This document shows positions 42,455 to 54,199 of a stretch of 64,000 nt of DNA, in pieces. Origin of the DNA: Chamaecrista fasciculata (Eukaryota; Streptophyta; Magnoliopsida; Fabales; Fabaceae); NCBI GenBank assembly GCA_003254925.1, contig QANZ01030688.1:27639-91638 (forward strand), read 5' to 3'. Both the position numbers and the translations under genes were made by a program. The notes under the pieces were generated by a model. It saw only the letters and a list, made by a program, of their open reading frames with translations, ran no database searches and was not told where the DNA came from. Each line of letters opens with the position of its first letter. The first letter of the stretch is position 1.

Positions 42455-43556
42455 ACTTTGACGCTTGGATGATCGTTCTTGTAAGAATGAACATCATTTG
42501 AAGAATACCAAACGAGAAGGTCCGTAAGAGCTCCAGAGTCACTTCGACAATGACAGTTAAAGTTATTAGTTTTCTTGTTTCTTATTATTCTAGCATTTTA
42601 AAGAGTGCCTCTTGTAATCCATGTCCTCAATTAACGACACAGGATGTTAGTTGTTTCATAGCTTCATCTACTTCTGCTTCAGATAAGAATGACAATGGTC
42701 CCAAGATGATAGGTACCTCCCATTCTGTGGGTTTGGATCCTTAAGTCTTGGTTGTTGTGTGTTTCTTATCGTTTTTTCACACACACATATATATATATAT
42801 ATATAAAGCTTTCAAAAATGAGAAGAAATAAATCATAAAAATTAAATTAATCTTAAATAATAGAAAAACAATTCAATTTTGCTTTGTCAATTTAAAAATA
42901 ATAACTAACTTTCATATAATAATAATTTTAATTTAAAAATAAAAAAAGTATAGAAATCATTTTAATCCAAAACGAAACGAGAAGATTAGTAATGCTTGGA
43001 TGACCGTTCTGATAGGAATGGACGTCATTTGAAGAATACGAAACGAGAAGATTAATAAGAGCTCCTGAGTAATCACTCTGGAAACCGTAGTTAAAGTCAT
43101 TAGTTCTCTTGTTTCTTATCATTCTAGTATTTTATAGAGTGTCTCTTGTAATCCATGTCCTCAGTTGAGGACACAGGACGTTAGTTGTTTCATAGTTTCG
43201 TCTAATTCTGCTTTAAATAGGAATGACAGTAGTCCTAAGATGATGCGTACCTTCCATTCCGTGGGTGTTGAATCTTGGTTGTTGTGTGTTTCTTACGTTT
43301 TTTCATATATATAAAAAAAACTCTCAAAATGAAAAGAAATAAATCATAAAAATTAATCATCATTCCTCACGGTGGATAGCTTTGATTTACAAAAAAAAAT
43401 CATAAAAATTAAATTAATCTTAAATAATAGAATATCAATTCAATTGTGCTTTGTCAATTTAAAAATAAAAACTAACTTTCATAAAATGTCATAAAATGAT
43501 AATTTTAATTTAAAAATTAAAAAAAAAATATAGAAATCATTTTAATCCAAAATATT
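42455..43556 (+). repeat. Imperfect tandem duplication upstream of the CCCH gene
   Basis: Two units of about 525-560 bp (from about 42460 and about 42988), each beginning GCTTGGATGAYCGTTC and containing TCTTGTAATCCATGTCCTCA, GTTAGTTGTTTCATAG and TTGGTTGTTGTGTGTTTCTTA, followed by an AT-rich part. The second unit ends about 260 bp upstream of the CCCH start codon. I recognise no protein in either strand of the unit. Confidence 0.8.
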
Positions 43557-43815
43557 AACCGAGAGGATCTAGCTAAAACTAATGCGAGGAGGAGCGAGAA
43601 AGTAATCTTGTGTAGTGGCGTGCGTGCGTTCGGAGCAGGAAAACGGTGGGAGAGCGGTTATATATATATAGTGAAAGAAATACTGAAATTGTAGATAAAG
43701 GCTTCTTCTTTGTGACTAGGGTATTTTACTCTCTCCGCTCTCTCTGCGGCATAAGCCTAAATCTTTGATCTTCTGATTCTTAGATTCGTGCAGAGAAACG
43801 ATTGATCTTTTAAAC

Positions 43816-46800
43816 ATGCGTGATTCGCGCAAATCCAAAAGAGTTTCATGGGCGTCAGATTTTGATATTTGTCAGGTTAACCATATATTTCCGTAATCCA
43901 TCAGTTGATTGCTTTCAATAATTTTAATGGATGATTAAAAGTCTGATAATCGATTTCTTTTCTGGACTCTCTCTAATGTATGTATTAATTCTTGTCTGTT
44001 TTCTTCGATTAAGTCTCGTCCGTCAACTATTCTGCTTCTTGTTCTAGCCCTATCTGTAATCTCCCAATAGCACCCATCGAAAGTCTTTTCCCGGGATGGG
44101 AATATCGTGGTTGATACTCAGTCTTGCTCAATTTCTTTGAATACCCAGTACAATCTGGCTCGGATTTTCCTGCTGCTCTGTTATCAGTTTGTTTCCCCCA
44201 AAACAGTGATGGCCACATAAGAAGCAGTTCTAATGAAAATGGAGGATTGATTTAGATAATTTCATCATTGCATTTGAAGTTCTTAGAAACCTAATTAAAT
44301 GCCATAAGGTCTTGAACCAACCCGACAACAAGGAGTTCTTTAGGTTGCAATACTAGAATTAGATGTTTGAACAAAAACACTAACCTCAGTCCGGCATGAA
44401 GAAATAAAGTAGAAATGTCAAACAAGGTCATAAATCATAATGTATGAGCAATTTATGTTTAGTTGTTTACCACATTCTTCCAACAGGAAATGAGTAGATT
44501 CTCACAGCCAACCTTCCTGTTTTAAGGTAATTACAATTTTCAGAAGCAGTATTGTCAAAGGTGCTAAGATGCAGGTACTATTTGTACCCAGCACTGGGTT
44601 CAGCGCCGTTACTGCGTGCGCCTTTGGCGCCGTTACGGCGAGCGCCTTTGGCGCCTTTTTCCTTGGAAAGGCAAGCGCCTTTTGGCGCCTTAGCGAATTC
44701 TGCATAGAAAAGGAAAAAAGTGCAGCCCAAGCCAAACAACTAGAAAACTTGATGATTTAAAATAGGAAGCCTAACCCACTAATTCATTGAGTAATGAATA
44801 TGATTTCGATTATTAGATATTTAGGTTGTCATTATTGAAGGTTTTGACATAGGACTCAAAGTGCTTTAATATAGTGACTTATGACTCAAAATGGTTATTA
44901 GATATTTAGGTTGTCATTATTTCTAGCAAATTTTTTCCTAATATAGGGCCCCACTTCGCTTGGGCATGCGCCTTTTTAACGCTTCTTGCCTGAGGCGTTT
45001 ATGAAGGCTAGCACCTTTTGCCTTTGACTACCTTGTTCAGGAGCATAAGGACTGATCAAAATTTGTGAAATGTTGTGTGTGACAGAATGAATACTGATTG
45101 TGTATTATGATTCACTTACAATGAAATCTCTTGGAGTTAGTGTTAGTTATTTCAAAAACTAGGCAACTTAGAGATTTTACCTAGGAAAGTTCTTATTAAT
45201 TTCCATCTTGTACAATATTTTGTGGATTGTGTTAGCTAATATGATATCTGATATATTGGCATCTTCATTTTACATGGAAACAATCCTTTGGCATGATACC
45301 GCTGGTTGAATGACATTTACAAGTTTGTTTAACAGTTATTGCCTCTCCAATGACTTAGATCATCAGTGGCTTAAAGGCTTGGATGTTTGTTCTCATTGGT
45401 AGCTCTTATAATTAAATTTATTTAAATTGTTGCTTTTTGGTTATAGATCAGAAACTTCTAGCATCCAGCAGTGATTATTATGTTTGCCTTTTCTGACTGA
45501 ACAGATTTTTTTTTTAAAAAAAAAGATTGTTGTCTTCTCCTATAGGCACCGGCTTTTAGGGTGTCTCCTTGTGAGTGTTGCCTTGGCAATCCTTGATTTT
45601 ATGATTTTGTATACATAGATTAATTGATTTGTATGACATTTGTTGTTAAATTCTTCTTCATATATGTAATGTCAATGATTTTGATGTTTCCATTGTTTCA
45701 TTAAAAAATTTGTAATTAAATTCAATGCCCTGCTTTTGCAATGTTAAGTAACAATTTTTCTGTTTTAAGAATTTTGGATTTCGTCATTTAATTGTGTAAA
45801 CCTTCCGCCTTTTCCTATTCAAGGTAGTCAAAGGTAAACGTTGCCCAAGGCGTTAGACTCGTCAAAGGAAAACGTTACCCAAGGCGTTAAACTCATAATA
45901 TGCCTTAGGCGAGAGGTGTAAAAAGGTGCACGCCCAAGTGAAGTAAAGCATTTTGATAGGAAAAAAATGCTAGAAATATGCTATATGAACAAAAGTAAAG
46001 CCCAAGTCTATAATACCATTTGACATATAAATTAACTATTCTAACATAATAATCATCAACTCATAAGTCACTATAATAATAAGAGTCACTAAGTCATTAG
46101 AATCATGTGTCATAGTGTAAAGCCATGTATTAACTAATCAAATTTACAATATAAAACTGCCCTCAAAGTGTAAAACTATGCTATTAGACTAACAAAACCC
46201 TAAATAATATCTATTACTTATTAAATTATGGGGTTGTGCTTCTTATTTTAAAGCATTAGGTTTCCTACCTATTTGGCTTGGAATGAGCTTTCTTTAACTT
46301 TTCTGTACAAATCTCACTAAGGCACGGAAGGCGCTTGCCTTTACCAGATAAAAAAGCGCCAAAGGTATTGCAAGGCAAGTGCCTTGTTGAACCCAGTGCC
46401 TCCATGGTCCAAGAGGCACTGGGCTGCCTTTGACTATACTGGTCCTAGTGTTCAGAGGTTTCACTCTATCGATTCCTTTGAACAAAATTTATTACTCATG
46501 TTATACAGATAACTTAAGTGTGTTTGATAGAATGTCTGTATCAATATATGCAACTTTGAAAAATCAGGTGACTATGATTTTCTTTACTATTAGCAAGTTT
46601 TTCTTCTTTAGTGTCCAAGCTGAATCAGTAGAGTTCTGTAGCTTAGAAGTCTTTCTTTTTCTTTTCCATTCTAAAATTTTGTTCTTTTTTCTAATTGAAA
46701 GGAAACTAAGTGCAAGACCGCAGCCACTTCCAACATGGGAGGGCCAAGTCATTGTGATAATTTCCAGAGATGTACTGCTGGTGCAAACAGAAGTGTCAAA

Positions 46801-49345
46801 GGAAAAGGTGAAGGAATTCCGTTTGGTTGGCCAGCCAATTGAGACAAATATCACCTTCTAGAGTGTGACTGAAATGTTGTGTGAGGTCTTTAGTTCGTTG
46901 TCTAACAGTGCGATGGAGAGATGGAAGGTGACAAGGTCCAAACAGAGACTTTTGAAACCTCCTGCATATTGGACTAAATGATCTTTTATTACTTCTGATT
47001 GATATCCAGCCCTTTGAGTAGCAAATTTCCCTAGCCATAGAGGATAAAATCCTCTATGATTTTGGAAAATCGGTTCAGCTAATACACCGCTACTTATTTG
47101 GGTTCTGAGAATAAATTCATTCATGAAACATAATTACAAGCAGTAAGAAGAAAGTAATTCATTCTCAAACCTTAAGAATCCAATGTACTAATCCAAGACA
47201 TCCAACCTTTGTTTGCACATATTGTAGCTGAAATGCAAACTGGTTGAGAAGTCTGGATCTGATGAGAATAATGCATTGGCCGAAAAAAATTCTAGGAAAT
47301 TATTTTACCAGTCCGAATCTGTTGATAATAATCTGTCTTGCCCAACAGAGCAGAAGAGCAAGATCTAAACTTTTTTTTTTCTGAAGTTTTATTTGTTTTT
47401 AAATTGGTAGTGTGTCCATCTAGGTGGAGAGATCTTTGGGTGTGGTTTCTTTTGAGTCATACTCTAGTCTATGGATCCTTGCAAGCCTGCCTTAAGCTGA
47501 GTAGAAAGAAACATTAGTTCTTAGCCTTCTAGGTGCCTATAATATAAAACTTATTGGTGGCAAAAAAATTGATTACTTTTAAGTTCTGATTTTGAACTAT
47601 ATTTTATCGCTAATCACTTTTTATTGGTATCATTTTTCATGAGTAGCGATTGATTGTTTTTCATTTATTTGTGACTTGCTTGCAATGAGCTTGTGCTATG
47701 TTTGATAATAATATTACCATGCTCCTGATTTGTGATTGTATAATTTAGAGTAAACATACAATTTAGTAGTTGAAAGATATATGAGTTAACAACTTAATCT
47801 CTAAAAGTCTAGGTTACACCCTCTAGTCCTTGAAAGTCATGGATGCAATACAATTTAGTCTCTTAAGCCTATTTTATAGGGACTAACTTGTAAAGACAAA
47901 AGGATTAGAATGTATTGGTTCTATGATTTTCAAGGATTAAAGAGTATAAATTAAATTTTCAGGAACTGAGTAGTTAACTCCTGTATCTTTCAGGACTAAT
48001 GTGTATGTTTACTCTATAATTTGAGTTGATTTTCCATCATTTAACAAGATGGTCACAGATATGTCATGAACAAATGGTGGAAGAGATTCTAATGGTAAAG
48101 GATTAATCATTCTTTATTAAACAGGTTAGACTATTCTTGTCCGAGGAATCTCCTTCTCAAGTTGGGTTAAGTGCCCAAGATGACCTCCAAGCAAAAACAT
48201 CATTGCTGTTGCATGGCTCAGGGGGCTCTGACGGCAACCTACCTCCCGGCTTTGAGGGATCTCATCCTTCAAGTCAGCTGCAGATGAAGCTGTCCCAAAT
48301 TCCTCTGATTAGATGGACTAATCCACCTAAGGTAATTTTTCTTTCTGTGTTGAACATTCTTTGTAAGTTACAGCATTTTTCATTTCCTATTGAAGTTGTA
48401 TAATTCTATATCAATGTATGCCACTTCTCAGATTTTGCTAAATCTCACTTGGCTTGTGGTGGCTGGGGAAGAAAGCCAAGAGGTAGAGGATCAAATTAAG
48501 AGGGAGATGAGGGAACTTGAAGCTATTTATCCTCGCATATCTTCCATCCCTCCAAAGTTTGATTCGTCTCTTGCTTTTTACAATAGTCACATCTTGGATT
48601 ACATATTTTTGTTGCTTAAGGATATACTTTTTCTTTCCCTGCATGCAGCCCCTCTGTGTCAATGGATGTAGAAGACTCACAATATCTTGATAGTCAGACT
48701 GCTTTGATACCAATTACTCCCATGGAGGATGAAGATGCCACCGCCGCCGCGGCAGATGTGCCATCTGATTCCAAGGGTTCACAGTCTCTCTCATTGCCTG
48801 CTTCATCTTTATCTCTTACCAATATGCTGCATGGCGATGAATTGCTCAGTAAAATTCTTAGCAACCCAGAATTTATTGAGAAAATTGTTAGAAATTACGG
48901 AATTGTAAATAACTCACAAGGTGTGAACCAAGCAGAAGCCAATGCACCATCAACTGGGGGTCAAGTGGCACTTGCTCCTTCTCAATTGCCTGCTACTCCA
49001 TATGCAGCTTCTTCTTCTCCTGCTGAAGCTCCTCCTGCGAAGGACTTCAACTACTATAAGAGCTTAATTCAGGAACATGGAGGAGAAAGACGAGAGACTT
49101 TTCCACACTCCGGTGGTGGTAGCCATTACACCCAGCAGCCGCCGATGGCAAAGCAGGATACAGCACACAATTTCAGACCTAGGGAACAAAGGCCTAAGAT
49201 CATGAAGCCTTGTATGTATTTCAACAGTTCAAGAGGATGCAGGAATGGAGCTAACTGTGCATACCAGCATGATGCAACATTCCAGCCAAGGGGTAGTAAT
49301 AGTGTTTCAAAGAGAATGAAAATGGATAGTGAGATTAGTAGCTAG
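43816..49345 (+). CDS. CCCH zinc-finger protein (C3H6-like)
   Basis: Probably a nuclear RNA-binding regulator. Four exons: 43816-43875, 48125-48331, 48432-48556 and 48649-49345, for 362 residues; splice phases 0, 0 and 2 all join in frame. It starts MRDSRKSKRVSWASD, then VRLFLSEESPSQVG, the conserved N-terminal region of the plant C3H6-type family. A second conserved block (LPPGFEG, QIPLIRW) follows. Near the C-terminus lies one CCCH finger, CMYFNSSRGCRNGANCAYQH, spacing C-x8-C-x5-C-x3-H. A single finger plus the N-terminal blocks recalls Arabidopsis At1g19860, whose neighbour is also an IQD gene. The first intron is 4.2 kb and contains an inverted MITE pair and a fold-back repeat. The first exon encodes only 20 residues, so this large intron may carry regulatory sequence. 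Confidence 0.87.
44553..45035. mobile_element. MITE with GGCGCC-rich ends, copy 1 (CCCH intron 1)
   Basis: Begins ATTGTCAAAGGTGCTAAG and ends GCCTTTGACTACC. It carries repeated CGCCTTTGGCGCC palindromes at 44605-44690, among the most GC-rich bases in the window. Related in inverted orientation to 45829-46440. Target duplication is not clear. Confidence 0.55.
45829..46440. mobile_element. MITE with GGCGCC-rich ends, copy 2, inverted
   Basis: Begins GGTAGTCAAAGGTAAACG and ends CTGCCTTTGACTATACTGG; GCCCAAGGCGTTA repeats near the left end and GGCGCTTGCC near the right. Its left end matches the complement of the right end of copy 1. Confidence 0.55.
47757..48018. repeat. Fold-back repeat, TAGAGTAAACATACA ends, before CCCH exon 2
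   Basis: TAGAGTAAACATACA on the left and TGTATGTTTACTCTA on the right, with pairing arms between. It ends about 105 bp before exon 2. Confidence 0.75.
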
Positions 49346-51056
49346 ATGAACAGACAGACACACAGGCTTCCCTTCGCTGCTGATCATTTTCATTCAGAAT
49401 TGGCTTAGATATTTTATACTATATGGGCATGTGTTAAGGTTTGGATCTTACTTTAGAAAATTACTTCACATGTTTACATGGATTTTTTTTCAATAATGTA
49501 GCCAGTAAGATTTTTTTCTGATTCAAGAGTGCTTGTGTTATTTGTTGTTATATAACTATAACCTACACAGCATTGCCATAAGATTAAAAATTAATATAGT
49601 AAATTGTAAGGAGAACTATAAATAAGTACTTGTCAAACGAAATGTCGTGGTTAAAATTAATTAGGGTGTTCGGTTAAAATTTTTATGGCACAAAGTATGT
49701 TTTCTTAAGAAAAGTTTAGATAATAAATTATTTTGAAAGATTTACGTATTGTATATGGACTCAATTATTAGTTTAGCATTTGAAGTACGTGAACATTGTT
49801 ATTTTAGTTTTTGAATTTCTAAAATTTTTTTTTTTAGTTTTAAAAATATGAGTAGTTGTAACTTGTAATTTAGTCTTTATATATTGCTAAAATGTTTATT
49901 GAATGATTAATTTATAACGAAATATGATTTTTTTTAATATTAAATCAAATATTTAGAAAAAAAAATAGACCAAAATTACAATGTTTATGAATTTTTTAAT
50001 ATTGAACCAAATATTTTTTTTTAAAAAAAAAGACCAAAATGACAATTTTCATATAATTTAAGGATTAGAATACTTTGGCAAAAAAAATAGAATACCAATT
50101 TATTTCATTGTATTTATCTATCTTGGAATTTTTTTTTTGGTTGAAATGTATCTTTGAATTGTTAATTTGTTTAAGTTAAATATTAGTAAAATAGAAAATA
50201 AGAACTTTTTTAGAAAAAATATTAGTCTTAAATATATACTTTTAAGTTCATTTTGAGACCTCGACCAAAAAAAAAATCATTTTGAGACCAAAAGTGAACA
50301 ATTGTGAAAACATTTAACACCAATATGAAATTTCTAAAATATCTTAGTTCAAGAATGTTTATGTTTTAGGTTTATATTGTTGTCTCGGTTTTAGATTTCT
50401 GAACATTTATAAGTGCTGTTTAGTTTTAATTTAATATTATTTGATGAATATTTAAAAAAAAAAAATTGAACTTAGACATATATATTTATCATCAATTTGA
50501 GCACTGGACAAAAATAAAGTGAATCCCTACTAATATCTTTTATCGATAAGCAAAAAGCCAAAAACACATTTTTGGTCACAAAAAAAAAACACATTTTTGG
50601 TTCTTAAACTAATGTCCTCAAAATTTATTTATTGTTGACATAGTCCCTAAAGTTCCACATTTTTTATTGATTTGGTCGGTTGTTCTAATTTCAACTTAAA
50701 ATTTAGGTAGTTTTTTTAGCAATTTTATATTACATTAATTCATTTATCAAAATATGAAACATTGGAAACAAAATTGATAGTAAACAAACTTTGAGGATAA
50801 AATGGAAAACTGATGTAAAATGTAGGAACCAAAAATATAATTTTGCCTTTACCGACCAGTGTAATAGAAAAAGTGAAAAAAACGAAGCCCTAAACCCTTA
50901 ACGTCAGCAACATCAATCGCGTCTTCCAATCCACATCGTCGACCACCATTACTGGATTGTACTGGTCTTCACTGACATCGAGTTTTTGTATTACAGTTTT
51001 ACGAAATCTACACGGTGATTACAACAAAGTGTGAAAAAACGGAGAGAGCGTAAAAA
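49346..51056. other. Intergenic stretch, CCCH gene to L53 gene
   Basis: The first few hundred bases are the CCCH 3' UTR. The rest is AT-rich, with a weak fold-back at about 50565-50850 (TTTTTGGTTCTTAAAC with GTAGGAACCAAAAATA). No gene is seen. The final 180 bp before 51057 is less AT-rich and is the likely L53 promoter and leader. Confidence 0.5.
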
Positions 51057-52907
51057 ATGTTGAAGTTCCTTTCAAGAGTGAGGATCGAGTTCAATGCTCT
51101 GGACCCACGAACAGCGTCGTGTATGGAGTTTTTGGCACAATGCAACGCACGAAAAGCCAAGGAATCAAACCCTGCTTGCCAAGTTTTGGTGAAACGCCGA
51201 ACCGATGACCATCCGCCTCAGATCACGGTGACTTTCGTCAATGGCGTCGAAGAAGCCTTCGATGCAACATCGACCCCAGCTCAGACCATAAGGTGTTTGA
51301 AATTTTGCGTGGAGTAGCATTAATTCATTATAAGATTAATATTTGTATTTACTTTAAGTAATTAATTTATCAAATAGGACCATGATTCTTGAAAAAGGTC
51401 AGCTCCTCGAGACCGAGCAAATGTTCCGAGAAGCTGGTGAGGCTTGGCCTGTTATTATCCCCGAGGAGGAGCTGAGGCAACCCGCACCTGGTATCAAAGT
51501 GCGTATTCATTCTTCTCGCTTCGTTGATTTGAGTGATTTTTTTTAATTTGTCTTGAAATTTGGTCGATAAATAATTGTGTTTGTGGATTGCGTTTCTCTT
51601 TAATTGTGTTAACTTGTGGAATTACTGTTTTATTTCGTTTCCTATGTCTTCCTCGACGCTGGATTATGTTATTTTAGCAGCTTAAGCATTGAGATTGAGA
51701 TGTGCTATTCGATGAATCTGATTCTGATGATGCCTTTAACCACAGTATTTACATGGTTGAAATTTTTTTAGACTTAAAATATGTAGGCAACTATGAAGAA
51801 TTGATGCTACCAGCAAACACTCTAGCTCCTCCAAGTAGTACTCTGTTTTGGTATCATGGAATATGGTGTATTAGATTTGAATTTTGGTAGTGTTGAATTC
51901 TGATAAGAAATTTAAAACTTCATACAAGTCTATGCCCTGTCCTTCCCACAAAATGAATCTTTCAGATGGAAGAGAATTGCTTTGATCCTTCTTCAAGTTT
52001 TTATGTTAGATGCAATATTCACAGTATAGGGCATTGGGAATGGGGCAGCGGTTTGCTTTATTTGCTCGTGCTATAAGATAAATTGTATGACTTCTGTAGG
52101 TATCACTTTGTGTTGATATTTTATAGAGATTTGGGAGAATTTCCGTGTGGTTGGCATCTAGAATATAGTATACATCACATGTACCTAATGAAGTAGTGAG
52201 TGCATCTGACATTTTGAGCATTATACCAAAATCTTTGGATCTCTGGAGGCCTTTCCTTTTAATCTTACCCGGAAGGTATGCTGGAGTCTAAATCAACCAT
52301 GTCCATGCGTGATAATCACAAATCACCTGTCAAATGGAAATAGTTTAAGTAGCTGATGTGACATCTTAGTCTGCTCGTTGCATGCTATTGGAACTTATTG
52401 GGCTTTAATTTCAAATTATCTTTATTCCCATAAGCTAGTGTAGGGGCTTTCCCCATCATGGATATTGTACTTCCCCTCCCGGTCAAGTAATTTAGAGATA
52501 TTTATGCACATTGTATGTTTTGAATTAAAAAAAAATCTTATGCTTTTATGGGGAGGATGATAACTATAGCATACTTTATGATAATTGTGTTGCATATCCA
52601 CAACATCATCTTCAACGGCTAAATACTTTAGCATTGTAGTAGTTAGGCTATACATTTGTGTTGTCGTAATATGGTTTTACTCTTTAGATATAACAGAGGA
52701 TAATTTGCTCTTGCACTTCATTGTATCTCCATGGTTGTGTAATATCTGTTTTAATACTATTTTTAGTAATATGCTACATGTTTGCGAATATGACCTCTTA
52801 TAAGAACTTTAGTGTTCTTTTTTTGAAGCATATGAGAACTATAGTTAATTGTTTGTTTTATGCTCCCCTTCTTACAGCCAAGGAAAGCCGAAGAGAAGAA
52901 GCAATAA
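51057..52907 (+). CDS. MRPL53: Mitochondrial large-subunit ribosomal protein L53 (mL53)
   Basis: Structural protein of the mitochondrial ribosome large subunit. Three exons: 51057-51292, 51378-51498 and 52878-52907, for 128 residues. Joins are phase 2 (AG|G giving Arg) and phase 0. The N-terminal block MLKFLSRVRIEFNALD, then FLAQCNARKAKESNP and PPQITVTFVNGVEE, are the plant L53 signature as I recall it, and the protein ends PRKAEEKKQ after PAPGIK. The length is normal. Intron 1 is only 85 bp and its whole sequence resembles the start of the repeat at 5882. Intron 2 (1379 bp) is unique-looking. No separate cleavable presequence stands out. Confidence 0.92.
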
Positions 52908-54199
52908 CTAAGTAATATTGAGCCTCTATTAACAGCTCGGAATCATTTTGGATTGTCTCATTGACATGCATTTCTTTCCGGTAGGAGAATATGTTGCATC
53001 TGATCGCTGCAGTCACATGCGTTGCTTTATTTTCTGCCGAAGTTGAGTACATTTGTTTGACATAATGGTTGTTGTCTATGAATCATGGAAGTTTGAAATG
53101 TTTTTTAGTTTTGTTCCAACATCAATTGTTGTCGTAGATGTCCAAGTGGCAAGCATGGCTAGAAAATAATAGGAGGATTTCTGTTATTGAACTCTTTCTC
53201 CCTTCCATTGCCAATGTTTAATTTATTTGTATTATTCCGCTTGCTTAACTGAATAGAAACAAAATTCACTTCGATGAACTCTACGTTTTGATAGAATTAA
53301 TCTTTAGCTGTCACCTGTCAATCAAGGGATACCCTCTGATTGTTATCAACATTGTATATATATATTTATATTGGGCTGTTGCGATGCATGTTGCCATTGC
53401 TATGCATGTTGTAATGTTAGTTGTCTATTCAAACATTTTGTGGGTCTAAGTATTATTATCAATTATTGTTGTCAAAGCTCTCATAATACAAATAAAAGGA
53501 ACTTTAATACTTGAATTTACGGTGACACTGAGAAGTAAAATGGATTTAGAGTGGAGATTATACAAGAAATATTCAAATGTTAAAATAAATTATCAAACTC
53601 AAGAGTGACATATCAGTATTCAATGAAAAATAAGTTACCCTCTTGATTCCTACAAAAGTACCAATGCAACTTTCCACAATTAGTAATGACTAATAAATAT
53701 TTGTTTTTATATATAAAAATATAATATTTTAAAATTTTATATATTAAAAATTAAAAATGATATAAAATTATTAAGATAAAATATTAAATATACCGTATAT
53801 GTTAAAGTAATTTAATAAAACATTCATGTTCATAATTGATTTTTTATTTTTTAAATTATAAATGTAAAAATAGATAAAAATATATTCATATTGTTAAAAG
53901 TAATTTATTTATTTTTTTGACTTGTATTTGAGTGTTGAGATTTAACTATTCTGACTATTCAAATATAAACATAAATTTTAATACTTAATCATATTTAGAT
54001 CGAAAAACAAATATCATAATCATTCATGTTTTATTTGCTTGGCGGTTACTCTAACGACGCCGTTTTGACTCTTAAGGCCCCTGATGCCTTTTTTGCTAAT
54101 CGCTATCGCACTCTTGGAAACTTTCAGTGAATTAGGGTTTGTTTGAATCCTGTTTCTCTTGAATCGATTTGGGGAATACGCTGAACCTTACATCGCAAT
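52908..54199. other. Intergenic stretch, L53 gene to DEAH helicase
   Basis: The first part is L53 3' UTR and the middle (about 53480-54020) is very AT-rich. No gene is seen. The last 150 bp before 54200 is the helicase leader (GCCGTTTTGACTC, TTAGGGTTTG near 54131, a phrase common in plant housekeeping-gene leaders). Confidence 0.5.

Noticed and set aside
42550-42744. 64-codon frame (Cys/Ser-rich) in the tandem duplication upstream of the CCCH gene
   Set aside because: The second copy of the unit does not keep this frame open, so it is not under coding constraint.
46430-47124. Frames of 143 and 88 codons in CCCH intron 1
   Set aside because: No recognised motif, phases and splice signals do not join to the CCCH exons, and the first begins inside a MITE end. 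I considered organelle-derived DNA for about 46990-47125 but could not name a source gene.
52422-53052. Several 60-77 codon frames in L53 intron 2 and its 3' flank
   Set aside because: Random length for AT-rich DNA; overlapping on both strands with no motif.
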